This document shows positions 1 through 10,074 of a DNA stretch of 64,000 bases, one piece after another (within the stretch, counting starts at the first letter, position 1; the number at the start of each line of letters is the position of its first letter). The position numbers and the translations under genes were made by a program. The notes beneath the pieces are model-generated. The model saw only the letters and a list, made by a program, of their open reading frames with translations. It was not told where the DNA came from and made no database searches. The DNA is from Pedobacter arcticus A12 (GTDB lineage Bacteria > Bacteroidota > Bacteroidia > Sphingobacteriales > Sphingobacteriaceae), in the NCBI RefSeq assembly GCF_000302595.1, contig NZ_JH947125.1:518299-582298 (forward strand), in the 5' to 3' direction.

Positions 1-1
1 T

Positions 2-3000
2 GACGGAGCAACCGGTCCAGCAGGTCCGAAAGGAACAGACGGAATCAACGGGAATGACGGAGCAACCGGTCCAGTAGGTCCACAAGGTCCGATCGGCGTA
101 ACAGGTTCCGTAGGAGCGAAGGGTGATAAAGGAGATACAGGAGCAACGGGTGGAACAGGTTTGACTGGTTCAGTAGGTCCACAAGGTCCTATCGGCGTAA
201 CAGGTTCAGCTGGAAACGACGGTGCAACTGGTCCACAAGGTTCAGTAGGAGCAAAAGGTGATAAAGGCGATACAGGAGCAACGGGTGGAACAGGTTTAAC
301 TGGTCCAGTAGGTCCACAAGGTCCGATCGGTGTAACAGGTTCAGTAGGAGCAAAAGGTGATAAAGGCGATACAGGAGCAACGGGCGGAACAGGTTTGACA
401 GGTCCACAAGGACCGATCGGTGTAACAGGTTCAGTAGGAGCGAAGGGTGATAAAGGCGATACAGGAGCAACTGGCGGAACAGGTTTAACAGGTCCATTAG
501 GTCCACAAGGTCCGATCGGTGTAACAGGTTCAGTAGGAGCGAAAGGTGATAAAGGAGATACAGGAGCAACGGGTGGAACAGGTTTGACTGGTCCAATAGG
601 TCCACAAGGTCCGATCGGTGTAACAGGTTCAGTAGGAGCAAAAGGTGATAAAGGCGATACAGGAGCAACGGGCGGAACAGGTTTAACTGGTCCAGTAGGT
701 CCACAGGGTCCGATCGGTGTAACAGGTCCAGTGGGTCCACAGGGTCCTATCGGCGTAACCGGTTCAGCGGGAAACGACGGTGCATCTGGTCCACAAGGTC
801 CAGTAGGAGCAAAAGGTGATAAAGGCGATACAGGAGCAACGGGTGGAACAGGTTTAACTGGTCCAGTAGGTCCACAAGGTCCGATCGGTGTAACAGGTTC
901 AGTAGGAGCAAAAGGTGATAAAGGAGATACAGGAGCAACTGGCGGAACAGGTTTGACAGGTCCACAAGGACCGATCGGTGTAACAGGTTCAGTAGGAGCG
1001 AAGGGTGATAAAGGCGATACAGGAGCAACGGGTGGAACAGGTTTGACTGGTCCAATAGGTCCACAAGGTCCGATCGGTGTAACAGGTTCAGTAGGAGCGA
1101 AAGGTGATAAAGGAGATACAGGAGCAACGGGTGGAACAGGTTTGACTGGTCCAATAGGTCCACAAGGTCCGATCGGTGTAACAGGTTCAGTAGGAGCGAA
1201 AGGTGATAAAGGAGATACAGGAGCAACGGGTGGAACAGGTTTGACTGGTCCAATAGGTCCACAAGGTCCGATCGGTGTAACAGGTTCAGTAGGAGCGAAA
1301 GGTGATAAAGGAGATACAGGAGCAACGGGTGGAACAGGTTTGACTGGTCCAATAGGTCCACAAGGTCCGATCGGTGTAACAGGTTCAGTAGGAGCGAAAG
1401 GTGATAAAGGAGATACAGGAGCAACGGGTGGAACAGGTTTGACTGGTCCAATAGGTCCACAAGGTCCGATCGGTGTAACAGGTTCAGTAGGAGCGAAAGG
1501 TGATAAAGGAGATACAGGAGCAACTGGCGGAACAGGTTTGACAGGTCCAATAGGTCCACAAGGCCCTATCGGTGTAACAGGTTCAGTAGGAGCGAAAGGT
1601 GATAAAGGAGATACAGGAGCAACTGGCGGAACAGGTTTGACAGGTCCAATAGGTCCACAAGGCCCTATCGGTGTAACAGGTTCAGTAGGAGCGAAAGGTG
1701 ATAAAGGAGATACAGGAGCAACTGGCGGAACAGGTTTGACAGGTCCAATAGGTCCACAAGGCCCTATCGGTGTAACAGGTTCAGTAGGAGCGAAAGGTGA
1801 TAAAGGAGATACAGGAGCAACTGGCGGAACAGGTTTGACAGGTCCAATAGGTCCACAAGGCCCTATCGGTGTAACAGGTTCAGTAGGAGCGAAAGGTGAT
1901 AAAGGAGATACAGGAGCAACTGGCGGAACAGGTTTGACAGGTCCAATAGGTCCACAAGGCCCTATCGGTGTAACAGGTTCAGTAGGAGCGAAAGGTGATA
2001 AAGGAGATACAGGAGCAACTGGCGGAACAGGTTTGACAGGTCCAATAGGTCCACAAGGCCCTATCGGTGTAACAGGTTCAGTAGGAGCGAAAGGTGATAA
2101 AGGAGATACAGGAGCAACTGGCGGAACAGGTTTGACAGGTCCAATAGGTCCACAAGGCCCTATCGGTGTAACAGGTTCAGTAGGAGCGAAAGGTGATAAA
2201 GGAGATACAGGAGCAACTGGCGGAACAGGTTTGACCGGTCCAGTAGGTCCACAAGGTCCGATCGGTGTAACAGGTTCAGTAGGAACAAAAGGTGATAAAG
2301 GCGATACAGGAGCAACGGGTGGAACAGGTTTAACTGGTCCAGTAGGTCCACAAGGCCCGATCGGTGTAACAGGTTCAGTAGGAACAAAAGGTGATAAAGG
2401 CGATACAGGAGCAACGGGTGGAACAGGTTTAACTGGTCCAGTAGGTCCACAAGGCCCGATCGGTGTAACAGGTTCAGTAGGAACAAAAGGTGATAAAGGC
2501 GATACAGGAGCAACGGGTGGAACAGGTTTAACTGGTCCAGTAGGTCCACAAGGCCCGATCGGTGTAACAGGTTCAGTAGGAACAAAAGGTGATAAAGGCG
2601 ATACAGGAGCAACGGGTGGAACAGGTTTAACTGGTCCAGTAGGTCCACAAGGCCCGATCGGTGTAACAGGTTCAGTAGGAGCGAAGGGTGATAAAGGCGA
2701 TACAGGAGCAACTGGCGGAACAGGTTTAACAGGTCCATTAGGTCCACAAGGTCCGATCGGTGTAACAGGTTCAGTAGGAGCGAAGGGGGATAAAGGCGAT
2801 ACAGGAGCAACTGGCGGAACAGGTTTAACAGGTCCATTAGGTCCACAAGGTCCGATCGGTGTAACAGGTTCAGTAGGTCCACAAGGTCCAATCGGTTTAA
2901 CCGGCCCAGCAGGTGCGCCAGGAGCTAAAGGTGATGCGGGGGCGGATGGAAGTAAAATTATAGCGGGCACTTCTGCTCCAACTGCATCCACCGGTTTAAG

Positions 3001-4867
3001 TGGTGATTTCTATTTCAATGCGTCCACAAAATCAGTATATGGACCAAAAGCAGGTTCAAACTGGGGGAGTGGCGTTCCTCTTCAAGGAGACACTGGTTCT
3101 GCTGGTGGTATTGGTCCTCAAGGTCCGCAAGGTTCTGTTGGTCCAAAAGGTGATAAGGGAGATCCCGGAACAGGAACAAGTTATACGGCAGGGAATATGA
3201 TCAATATTGCTTATCCGAATATTATCGAAGTAAATAAATATGCTTCAATTGGTGGTGGAGGTGGTGATATAACTGGTAGTTTAGATCAAATGCAGTTTAA
3301 AACAGGGGCAATAACAGCTAGTAAAATAGGAACGGGTACGGTCGAAGGGTATAATGTTAAGGATGGAGCGATCCAAAATGCAAAAATTGCTGTTGGAACA
3401 ATATCCAACGACAGACTTGCTGGGAATATCAGTGCTGATAAGTTAGCTTCTAATGCTGTTACAGATGGAGCTATAGCCTATAAAGCAATAAGTGTGAGTA
3501 AATTATCTCCATCAGGTGGCAACAATGGCGATGTGTTAACAAATGTATCTGGTGAATGGAAGCCAGTAGCTCCTTCGGCGGGTGCTACGGATGCAACGGT
3601 TTCTGCAAAAGGGGTTATACAATTAACCGGTGACCTATCCGGAACAGCGGCTTCTCCTACAATTGCAAATAAGGCGATTACTACAGCTAAACTTGCAACC
3701 AACGCGGTTACAAATGTTGAAATTGCTAGTAATACTATTCTTGTTGGAAATATTGCCGATAATGCCGTGACCTTGGCAAAACTTAACAGCAACTCTGTGA
3801 ACAGTGCTAAAATCGTGGATTTATCAATAGCCACAGTAGATATTGCAGATAATGCAATTACAACTGCGAAAATTGCAAACGCGGCAGTAGCAACAGCAAA
3901 TCTGGTTGACGGAAGTGTAACTGCGGCGAAATTAAATCAAATGGCTGCAACTAGTGGGCAGGTATTAAAGTACAACGGAACTGCGTGGGCACCTGCAACA
4001 GAAGTGGCGGCAACAAACTGGTCCATGACGGGTAATTCAAATGCCACAGCCTCAACGTTCTTAGGGACTACAAATAATGTAGCGTTTAAGATTGGATCTA
4101 ATAATTTGCAGATGCTGCAATTTGGTACGCGTGGGGCTTTAGGCTTAACGCAATCATATCCGGATTATACAAGTGCAACGCAACCGTTAGTGTTTGTGAA
4201 CGGTGATGGTGCAACATCAGCATTACAGTTTGAAGCAAGTGCTGCTGATTTTTATAAACCGATGTTTTTCACTACCGCAGCTGGTAATTTTAGATTAAAA
4301 GGTAGTGCTGCGAAAACAGATTTCTTCGAAATTGGAAGTGGCGGTACAAATAATGATGGTAGGTTAGAATTTATTGTTGGTGACGATGGAGATGAACCTA
4401 TAGTTTTTTATAAGTATAATTTTTCTCCGGTAGCTAAAACTGTAGAAATGCTAAGGATGCAGGGAACAGGTTTGAACGATGATGTTAGAGTAGGTATTAA
4501 TACTGCTGGTGCTACTGCAGATTCTGAACTGCAGGTTGTAGGAACTACACATACTGATAACTTAAAGGTTGGTAATAATTCAACCGTGGTTTCGGGTATC
4601 ATAAAAACCACCATATCAAGTGGCGCATTTACGGTTCCTAAAAACACTTCTTCCATAAACCAAACCTATACCTTGAGTGGGATTTCGGGATTGGATAGCA
4701 GTACTGCAACCGTTATGGTTTCCCCTCAGACAGCTCTACCAGCTACAGTAGTAATTGGTTATGCTAGGGTAACTGCAGGTAATAAAATTGAGATCAGTTT
4801 TAACAATACCAATACTTCGAGTAGTAATATGTCCAATACCCAGTTGAATATCACGATTATCCAATAG
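2..4867 (+). CDS. Giant collagen-like repeat protein with phage-tail-like C-terminal region (5' end outside window)
   Basis: The frame is already open at the window edge, so the gene starts upstream; 1621 residues are visible. Residues 1 to about 975 are Gly-X-Y triplets built from a 33-residue unit (11 triplets, including [18 protein letters not shown] and GATGGTGLT), with 27 good copies of the [15 protein letters not shown] core. A short non-collagen segment follows, then one degenerate collagen stretch ([19 protein letters not shown]). Next comes a region with loose repeats of the type NAITTAKIA, as in phage tail-fibre and Bacteroidota surface proteins, and a beta-rich C-terminus without a T9SS sorting signal. 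Gly-X-Y proteins of bacteria form triple helices and are usually surface filaments or adhesins; export and adhesion are inferred here, since the N-terminus is not visible. A rho-independent terminator follows directly. A TTG at 161 can serve as a computed start but lies inside the repeats and is not the real one. Confidence 0.9.
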   Translation, partial: DGATGPAGPKGTDGINGNDGATGPVGPQGPIGVTGSVGAKGDKGDTGATGGTGLTGSVGPQGPIGVTGSAGNDGATGPQGSVGAKGDKGDTGATGGTGLTGPVGPQGPIGVTGSVGAKGDKGDTGATGGTGLTGPQGPIGVTGSVGAKGDKGDTGATGGTGLTGPLGPQGPIGVTGSVGAKGDKGDTGATGGTGLTGPIGPQGPIGVTGSVGAKGDKGDTGATGGTGLTGPVGPQGPIGVTGPVGPQGPIGVTGSAGNDGASGPQGPVGAKGDKGDTGATGGTGLTGPVGPQGPIGVTGSVGAKGDKGDTGATGGTGLTGPQGPIGVTGSVGAKGDKGDTGATGGTGLTGPIGPQGPIGVTGSVGAKGDKGDTGATGGTGLTGPIGPQGPIGVTGSVGAKGDKGDTGATGGTGLTGPIGPQGPIGVTGSVGAKGDKGDTGATGGTGLTGPIGPQGPIGVTGSVGAKGDKGDTGATGGTGLTGPIGPQGPIGVTGSVGAKGDKGDTGATGGTGLTGPIGPQGPIGVTGSVGAKGDKGDTGATGGTGLTGPIGPQGPIGVTGSVGAKGDKGDTGATGGTGLTGPIGPQGPIGVTGSVGAKGDKGDTGATGGTGLTGPIGPQGPIGVTGSVGAKGDKGDTGATGGTGLTGPIGPQGPIGVTGSVGAKGDKGDTGATGGTGLTGPIGPQGPIGVTGSVGAKGDKGDTGATGGTGLTGPIGPQGPIGVTGSVGAKGDKGDTGATGGTGLTGPVGPQGPIGVTGSVGTKGDKGDTGATGGTGLTGPVGPQGPIGVTGSVGTKGDKGDTGATGGTGLTGPVGPQGPIGVTGSVGTKGDKGDTGATGGTGLTGPVGPQGPIGVTGSVGTKGDKGDTGATGGTGLTGPVGPQGPIGVTGSVGAKGDKGDTGATGGTGLTGPLGPQGPIGVTGSVGAKGDKGDTGATGGTGLTGPLGPQGPIGVTGSVGPQGPIGLTGPAGAPGAKGDAGADGSKIIAGTSAPTASTGLSGDFYFNASTKSVYGPKAGSNWGSGVPLQGDTGSAGGIGPQGPQGSVGPKGDKGDPGTGTSYTAGNMINIAYPNIIEVNKYASIGGGGGDITGSLDQMQFKTGAITASKIGTGTVEGYNVKDGAIQNAKIAVGTISNDRLAGNISADKLASNAVTDGAIAYKAISVSKLSPSGGNNGDVLTNVSGEWKPVAPSAGATDATVSAKGVIQLTGDLSGTAASPTIANKAITTAKLATNAVTNVEIASNTILVGNIADNAVTLAKLNSNSVNSAKIVDLSIATVDIADNAITTAKIANAAVATANLVDGSVTAAKLNQMAATSGQVLKYNGTAWAPATEVAATNWSMTGNSNATASTFLGTTNNVAFKIGSNNLQMLQFGTRGALGLTQSYPDYTSATQPLVFVNGDGATSALQFEASAADFYKPMFFTTAAGNFRLKGSAAKTDFFEIGSGGTNNDGRLEFIVGDDGDEPIVFYKYNFSPVAKTVEMLRMQGTGLNDDVRVGINTAGATADSELQVVGTTHTDNLKVGNNSTVVSGIIKTTISSGAFTVPKNTSSINQTYTLSGISGLDSSTATVMVSPQTALPATVVIGYARVTAGNKIEISFNNTNTSSSNMSNTQLNITIIQ
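950..2840 (+). repeat. Tandem array of 99-bp collagen-coding units
   Basis: The landmark codons ggt-gat-aaa recur exactly every 99 bp from 1004 to 2786, giving 19 in-phase units. Units fall into blocks that share silent variants: about 1030-1500 (acgggtgga with ccgatcggt), about 1520-2220 (actggcgga with ccctatcggt) and about 2280-2680 (ggaacaaaa with ttaactggtccagta). Upstream units are spaced irregularly by whole triplets. Neighbouring copies sharing the same silent bases point to recent local duplication. Confidence 0.95.
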
Positions 4868-4884
4868 GTATCTTTATATAAATC

Positions 4885-4916
4885 AAAGCCTCTGTTTAAT
4901 AGCAGGGGCTTTTTTA
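4885..4916 (+). terminator. Rho-independent terminator of the collagen-like gene
   Basis: A 9-10 bp stem (aaagcctctg with caggggcttt, one G-T pair) closes an 8-nt loop and runs into a T tract, 18 nt after the stop codon. Confidence 0.85.
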
Positions 4917-5356
4917 TTGGGCAATAATTTACTCAATAATAACCAATTCAGGTATAATAATTCTCATATATTTTATTTGATGTTTTTGAAACTTTTAAGT
5001 TCATAATTCGTAGTTCTTCGGCTTTGTTCAAATTCTTAGTGAGCATGCTTAGTTGCGATCGCAGTGCCTTTGTGAGTATTAAATTCCCCGATATAAAATA
5101 CATGTTACTCATATTGGGTATTTCTATTCTCTATTTCGAAAAGAGTGCTAGCTAAGTTCTCTTGCTCTAAAAATAAAATGAAGAAAAGTGATCACTAACA
5201 AGTAAGCTTTTAAAATGTGTCTTTAAAGTTGTTTTAACTGCTATTTTTTGATTTTTAATCATCTAATTCGAAGTAATAATTAGGTAATTTCAGCGAGCAT
5301 TTTGTGGATTTCCATCGTAGAAATTGAGGTGGCTTGAGAGTTGCCTTACTGCTAGC
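4917..5356. other. Gene-free AT-rich stretch
   Basis: No coding frame, RNA gene or named repeat could be supported. The last part should carry the promoter of the T9SS-sorted protein gene, but no exact TAnnTTTG box was found. Confidence 0.5.
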
Positions 5357-5890
5357 ATGAGAACAACGATTTTAACCGCAATTTTAGTAGTAACTTTAAG
5401 CTTAGGCTTAACAGCTCAAACTATAGAAAGATCAGCAATTACATCTGGTGCGGGAGAAGCTACTTCAGTTTACGGAGAAACAGTTCAATTTTCAATTGGT
5501 CAGGCTTTTATGACTAACACGCTTACTCAAAACGGAAGTAACTATGTTACGCAGGGTTTCCAACAGCCTAGCAATTATAACTATGTTGCTTTAACTACGC
5601 CGGTATATGCAGAAGCAAGTCTTAATAAAATCAAAGCATATCCAAACCCAGCGGTTAACTACACCATGGTTTCTGTTAATCTGATTAATGATGATGGTGT
5701 TAAGGTTTCAATTATTGATACTTGGGGACAGGAATTGAAAGCTCAGGATTACAAAGTTACACAAGGTAAACACGAATTAAACTTTGCTTTCGGAAACGTA
5801 CCAAGCGGTTACTACACTGTGAAAGTTTTCGCAAACAAAAAAGTATATTCTAGCAAGTTGATTGTAGACGGTAAATACGCAGAACTATAA
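5357..5890 (+). CDS. Small secreted protein with type A T9SS C-terminal sorting domain
   Basis: The protein has 177 aa. Starting at the ATG at 5357 gives a clean signal peptide (MRTTILTAILVVTLSLGLTAQ without its last residue); a TTG 33 bp upstream would add an unlikely polar leader. Residues about 22-80 form a short beta-rich domain ending in TQGFQQP, a pattern often seen ahead of sorting domains in Bacteroidota. From KAYPNPA to the end is a typical type A sorting domain (YPNP start, then SIIDTWGQEL, then SGYYTVKVF), which directs passage through the type IX secretion system and cell-surface attachment. The gene sits alone between two terminators, just downstream of the collagen-like gene, so the two may act at the same surface; that link is inference. 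Molecular function is unknown. Confidence 0.85.
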   Translation: MRTTILTAILVVTLSLGLTAQTIERSAITSGAGEATSVYGETVQFSIGQAFMTNTLTQNGSNYVTQGFQQPSNYNYVALTTPVYAEASLNKIKAYPNPAVNYTMVSVNLINDDGVKVSIIDTWGQELKAQDYKVTQGKHELNFAFGNVPSGYYTVKVFANKKVYSSKLIVDGKYAEL

Positions 5891-5920
5891 AATAAACAAA
5901 AACATAAATGCTCTCACACA

Positions 5921-5948
5921 GATCCTCAATGAAAATTGGGGATTTTTT
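5921..5948 (+). terminator. Rho-independent terminator
   Basis: Stem atcctcaat with attggggat (one G-T pair), GAAA loop, then a T run; 30 nt after the stop of the T9SS-sorted protein. Confidence 0.85.
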
Positions 5949-6007
5949 GTTTTTCATCCTTAATTGCCGGAATCATTGTTTTTTTGAAAGCTGGAATGGT
6001 GTTTTGT

Positions 6008-6124
6008 GCTAACGATGGGAGTGACATCCTTTTTTTGTCATTTTGAGAATTGTCACTCTGAGCGGAGTCGAAGAGGGAGTCGAAGAATAAGACAAAAAAA
6101 GATATAACGGACAGCGTGTTAAAG
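6008..6124 (+). repeat. Interspersed hairpin element, copy 1
   Basis: Left arm taacgatgggagtgacatcc followed by a T run and gtc; right arm gacaaaaaaagatataacgg followed by acagcgtgttaaa. The inner arms are self-complementary (tcctttttttgtc with gacaaaaaaaga). The loop carries a doubled gagtcgaaga motif. Further copies are at 31258, 48043, 61111 (inverted) and 61357. Confidence 0.8.
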
Positions 6125-6153
6125 CACCCTAACCTTTATTCTTAAAACATCGC

Positions 6154-6185
6154 TTGCTGAACTAAGCTTATAAAATATATATTTG
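6154..6185 (+). promoter_or_regulatory. Promoter of prfB
   Basis: TTG at 6154-6156, a 21-nt spacer and TATATTTG at 6178-6185 match the Bacteroidota -33/-7 pattern. The box ends 4 nt before the prfB ATG, so the mRNA should be leaderless or nearly so. Confidence 0.7.
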
Positions 6186-6189
6186 CGCT

Positions 6190-7279
6190 ATGACAAAAGA
6201 AAATCTGCAGGATTTAAGAGATAGAATAACGTCTCTGAGGAGGCATCTTTGACGTTGATGCCAAGTTAGAAATATTAAGAGAAGAGGAAGCTAAAACCTT
6301 GGTTCCTAGTTTTTGGGATAACCCTAAAGAAGCTGAAAAGCTTTTGCATGCTATTAAAACAAAGAAACTTTGGACTGATGCTTATGCGAAGGCCGAAGTC
6401 GAGGTGGAAGATTTATCCGTGTTGCTTGAGTTTTACCAAGCGAACGAGGTGACGGAAGAAGAGCTAGAGGAAAGTTTTAAGCATACCAATAGAACTATTG
6501 AAGAGCTAGAGTTTAAAAATATGCTTTCGGCAGATGAGGATCAGTTGAGTGCAGTTTTACAAATTACAGCCGGCGCTGGTGGTACAGAAAGTTGTGATTG
6601 GGCAGCCATGATTATGCGGATGTACACCATGTGGGGGCAAAAAAATGGTTATAAAATTAGCGAACAGGATTTTCAGGAAGGTGATGTTGCGGGTGTCAAA
6701 ACGGTAACTTTGCAGTTTGATGGCGATTTTTCTTACGGATATCTGAAAGGTGAGAATGGCGTTCACCGTTTGGTGCGTATTTCTCCGTTTGATTCTAATG
6801 CGAAAAGGCATACCTCTTTTGCGTCGGTATATGTTTATCCTTTGGTGGATGATAGTATTGAGATTGATATCAATCCGTCTGACGTGGAATTTGAGACGTT
6901 CCGCTCGGGAGGTGCCGGTGGGCAAAACGTTAACAAGGTAGAAACTGCGGTAAGGTTACACCATAAGCCATCGGGAATTATCATTAAAAATCAGGAATCG
7001 CGTTCACAGCTCCAAAATAAAGAAAATGCGATGCGTTTATTAAAATCTCAGCTTTACGAGATTGAGATGCGCAAGAAAATGGAGTTAAGCAATGCCATTG
7101 AGGGTAACAAAAAGAAAATAGAGTGGGGCTCGCAGATTAGAAATTATGTATTGCATCCTTATAAACTGGTGAAAGATTTAAGGACAGATTTTGAGACTTC
7201 AAACGCACAAGCTGTATTGGATGGAGAGCTTGATGAGTTTTTGAAATCATATTTAATGGAATACGGAGGTAATAATTAA
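6190..7279 (+). CDS. prfB: Peptide chain release factor 2 (programmed +1 frameshift)
   Basis: Release factor RF2 recognises UGA and UAA stop codons and triggers peptide release on the ribosome. Translation from the ATG at 6190 gives 20 codons ending in CTT followed by an in-frame TGA at 6250-6252. A +1 shift on CTT skips the T at 6250 and continues as DVDAKLEIL to the stop at 7279, for 362 aa in total, the usual RF2 length. The stop-recognition tripeptide SPF lies near residues 198-200 and the catalytic GGQ near 243-245. The next gene begins 1 nt after the stop, so the two may be co-transcribed. Expression is autoregulated in the known family: low RF2 lets the ribosome pause at TGA and shift. 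A plain reading-frame search finds only the second part, from about 6299. Confidence 0.97.
6238..6253 (+). promoter_or_regulatory. prfB +1 recoding site
   Basis: AGGAGG at 6238-6243, then CAT, then CTT TGA C. This is the canonical arrangement: an internal Shine-Dalgarno, a slippery CTT codon and a UGA stop followed by C, the context favouring the shift. Confidence 0.95.
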
Positions 7280-7280
7280 T

Positions 7281-8192
7281 ATGAAAAATGCGGTTTTTTA
7301 TACTTTGATATTGTTTTTGATTACAGCAATGGCGAATGCACAAGAAACAATGGATTTATATCCATCAAAAATTCCAAATTCAAAGCTATCCAAAACATAT
7401 TTAGAGGAAAGTGAGCTAGGTGCTGATGGGATATTGCGGATAAGCAAAGTATCGCAACCTAAACTGATTGCTTGTTTTCCGGAGAAGCCAAATGGTACTG
7501 CGGTAATTATTTGCCCGGGAGGTGGATATAGAATTTTAGCAATCTCGCATGAAGGGTATCAAATAGCAACAGAGTTTAATAAAAGAGGAATAACCGCTTT
7601 TGTTTTAAAGTACAGATTGCCGTCTGATGAAGTTATGATTGACAAAACCATTGGTCCGTTACAGGATGCACAACAGGCTATTAAAGTAATTAGGGAGCAT
7701 GCAGTGAAATGGAATTTGAACCCAAGTAAAATTGGGGTTATGGGTTTTTCTGCCGGCGGCCATTTAGCTTCTACACTTTCAACACATTTCACAAAGTCAG
7801 TGATTGATAACGCAACTAACGTCTCCCTTCGTCCTGATTTTTCGATATTGGGGTATCCCGTAATTACGATGGACAGTTTTACGCACAAAGGTTCAAAAAA
7901 CAATCTGTTAGGTAAAAATCCTACCCAGGCTCAAGTGAAAGAATACTCAAATGAGCGACAGGTAACCAAAGATACGCCACCTACTTTTTTGTTTTTGGCT
8001 AATGATGATAAAGCAGTTCCATCAGAAAATAGTGCAGATTATATGATTGCGTTAAAAAGAGCGAATGTGCCCGTAGAAGCCCATTTTTACAAAGCTGGCG
8101 GTCATGGTTTTGGTTTAAACAACAAAACTACCAAAGAAGACTGGTTTTTAACGATGATGGAATGGCTGAGTTCTATTAAAATGGTTGATTAA
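7281..8192 (+). CDS. Secreted alpha/beta-hydrolase, probable carbohydrate acetylesterase
   Basis: The 303-aa protein opens with a signal peptide (MKNAVFYTLILFLITAMANA). The fold is that of the alpha/beta-hydrolase superfamily. An oxyanion-hole segment CPGGGY lies near residue 78, the nucleophile elbow GFSAGG puts Ser at about 157, an acidic pair lies in ANDDKAVP, and the catalytic His is at about 275 in GGHGFG. This layout resembles the acetylxylan and pectin-type esterases that Bacteroidota use on polysaccharides, so de-acetylation in the periplasm is a reasonable guess; the substrate cannot be read from sequence. It starts 1 nt after prfB and its stop overlaps the convergent SirB1-type gene by 4 nt. 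Confidence 0.85.
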   Translation: MKNAVFYTLILFLITAMANAQETMDLYPSKIPNSKLSKTYLEESELGADGILRISKVSQPKLIACFPEKPNGTAVIICPGGGYRILAISHEGYQIATEFNKRGITAFVLKYRLPSDEVMIDKTIGPLQDAQQAIKVIREHAVKWNLNPSKIGVMGFSAGGHLASTLSTHFTKSVIDNATNVSLRPDFSILGYPVITMDSFTHKGSKNNLLGKNPTQAQVKEYSNERQVTKDTPPTFLFLANDDKAVPSENSADYMIALKRANVPVEAHFYKAGGHGFGLNNKTTKEDWFLTMMEWLSSIKMVD

Positions 8193-9049
8193 GGATTCAG
8201 AACTTCTAACAGTTTTACCAGTTCTTTAACCTTTTCATTGGTTCCTTCTTTTTCGTAAGCACTAATTAGGTTTCTAAGAACTCGTTTAATAATTTCTGTA
8301 TTTGAACATGGCTCATAAAAAAAACTTGACGGCTTAATTTGTAGCTGTCGCAGAAACTGGTCTATATCTCGTTTACCGAAAACATGACCTTTGTTAAAAA
8401 CATTGATATAAAATAGAATTGAAGCTTCTTTGTTCGACTGTTCAAACTCATCAACATAGGCCAGTACAAAATGTTGCGGTAAGTTTACACCGTAAATGGG
8501 GATATCTAGTTTTTGAGCGATGATAGAGTAAATGATAGCCAAAGAAATTTGATTGCCTTTCTTGCTTTCTAAAACTTGGCTTAAGTAAGAGTTTTGTGCG
8601 CTGTGATGGTTTTTTGTGTTTCCAGAAAACCCGTAGACATTGTAGAATATGTGATTCAGTAATTTTACTTTTTCCACAGGACTTGCTTCATACATCATCT
8701 GCAACCAAACATCCCTCTTTATAGCATCAATCTGATTGATTATTTTGTCTTCGTTTAAGTCTGGATATTGGTATCTGTTTAAAATTAAAAAGCCGCGTAA
8801 TAAATCAAAGCCTCCGCTTTGGTACCAAAGTGCTAAATCTTCCCTCACGTTCTGGTACTGAATTTTGTGCACTACGTTTTCAAGCCTTTCCTGTAAAATT
8901 GCATCAAAAGAATTTTCCCACGCACTTTCCAAAAAACTGATTACCTCGTTTCCGTAAGATAAGAGCTTATCTTCAACGTGGTTAAAAATCTGCGGATCTG
9001 GATCGTCCAACAGTTTTATTAAAGAACTTATCTCTTTTTCATTCATCAT
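8189..9049 (-). CDS. SirB1/transglutaminase-like family protein
   Basis: This 286-aa cytoplasmic protein has an alpha-helical N-terminal half. It is followed by the Transglut_core2-type segment: KKGNQISLAIIYSIIAQKL and then PIYGVNLPQHFVLAY, both hallmarks of the SirB1 family. The usual transglutaminase Cys at the start of the core helix is not evident (the helix reads GNQISLAIIY), and catalysis is unproven for the family, so a structural or peptide-binding role is possible. The C-terminal tail is helical. The 3' end overlaps the convergent esterase gene by 4 nt. The start is ATG-ATG; either could be used. Confidence 0.75.
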   Translation of the reverse strand: MMNEKEISSLIKLLDDPDPQIFNHVEDKLLSYGNEVISFLESAWENSFDAILQERLENVVHKIQYQNVREDLALWYQSGGFDLLRGFLILNRYQYPDLNEDKIINQIDAIKRDVWLQMMYEASPVEKVKLLNHIFYNVYGFSGNTKNHHSAQNSYLSQVLESKKGNQISLAIIYSIIAQKLDIPIYGVNLPQHFVLAYVDEFEQSNKEASILFYINVFNKGHVFGKRDIDQFLRQLQIKPSSFFYEPCSNTEIIKRVLRNLISAYEKEGTNEKVKELVKLLEVLNP

Positions 9050-9162
9050 GTTTTGAATCTAAAAAGCAATTTAGGGCTTAGTTATTGAATAAACCAAGAA
9101 ATAGTAAACAGTTGCAATTTTTGCTTCTACTAAATGTTGCTAAATTGTTATTTTCGCAAGCT

Positions 9163-9948
9163 ATGTTTAATACTACCTTAACTAAAAATTACGTAAAACA
9201 CATTTTAAGTGCCAAAAGCCGCCATGGTACCCACTCCCCGTTTGTGTACCAATTGGTTGATGAAGTAATTTACGATTTTAAAGATAAACCAGCATACGAT
9301 AAAGCAGAAAACTTGAGAGCAGCGCTGTTAAAAGACGAACGAACCATTAAAGTTACAGATTTGGGTGCGGGTTCTCATGTAAACAACCAGCGTACAAAAA
9401 AGATAAAAACAATTGCCAAAAATGCATTGAAACCAAAAAAACTGGCTCAGTTGCTTTATCGTTTAGCAAAAGAATTTAAACCAGGTACATTGTTAGAATT
9501 AGGGACTTGTTTAGGCGTAACCACTGCTTATTTTAGCGAAGCTTTGCCAGGTTCAAAGATTATAACGATGGAAGGTTGTCCACAAACTGCAAGCGTTGCG
9601 AAAGAAAATTGGGATAAGCTCTCAATACAGAATATAGATGTTAAGGTTGGCAATTTCGACGATACCTTGGCGGAGGTTATTGAAGAGCAACCCAAACTGG
9701 ATTTTGTGTTTATCGATGGAAATCACAGAAAAGATGCTACGCTAAATTATTTTAACCTTTGCCTACCCAAAGTGCATGAAGATTCGGTAATTGTTTTTGA
9801 TGATATTTATTGGAGCAAAGGAATGGCCCAAGCTTGGGAACATATTAAAGCACATCCAGATGTTACCGTTACCATTGATTTATTTTGGATAGGGCTTGTT
9901 TTTTTTAGAAGCGGGCAGGCCAAACAAGACTTTAAGATTAGATTTTAA
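9163..9948 (+). CDS. Class I SAM-dependent methyltransferase
   Basis: From ATG 9163 the product has 261 aa. A TTG at 9085 would add 26 residues that look like untranslated AT-rich DNA, and the sequence just before 9163 (tattttcg) resembles a promoter -7 box, so the ATG is preferred. The Rossmann core shows motif I as LLELGTCLGVTTAYFS, a later acidic strand end at ITMEGCP, and DFVFIDGNHRKDAT with VIVFDDIYW. The last pair resembles the metal-and-substrate segment of catechol-type O-methyltransferases. The substrate is unknown. The N-terminus (HGTHSPFVYQLVDEVIYDF) is a pattern shared by Bacteroidota homologues. It is followed at 126 nt by an AI-2E permease gene in the same direction. Confidence 0.8.
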   Translation: MFNTTLTKNYVKHILSAKSRHGTHSPFVYQLVDEVIYDFKDKPAYDKAENLRAALLKDERTIKVTDLGAGSHVNNQRTKKIKTIAKNALKPKKLAQLLYRLAKEFKPGTLLELGTCLGVTTAYFSEALPGSKIITMEGCPQTASVAKENWDKLSIQNIDVKVGNFDDTLAEVIEEQPKLDFVFIDGNHRKDATLNYFNLCLPKVHEDSVIVFDDIYWSKGMAQAWEHIKAHPDVTVTIDLFWIGLVFFRSGQAKQDFKIRF

Positions 9949-10074
9949 GGAAAAGCCAGTTTAGAGTTGGTTTTAGCCATTTAAAAACGAATGTTTAGCC
10001 TTCGAGGCTTATTTCTAATTTTTCCTTGATTTGGCACAACAATGGCTTAAACAAAGAGAATTATAAAGATATAA

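Noticed and set aside
950-2840. CRISPR-like regular repetition
   Set aside because: The units are contiguous, in frame and coding, with no unique spacers or cas genes.
189-2891. Long minus-strand frames (189-740, 747-1559, 2160-2891) rich in Leu, His and Arg
   Set aside because: They are antisense readings of the 99-bp collagen repeats; periodic DNA without minus-strand stops gives long empty frames.
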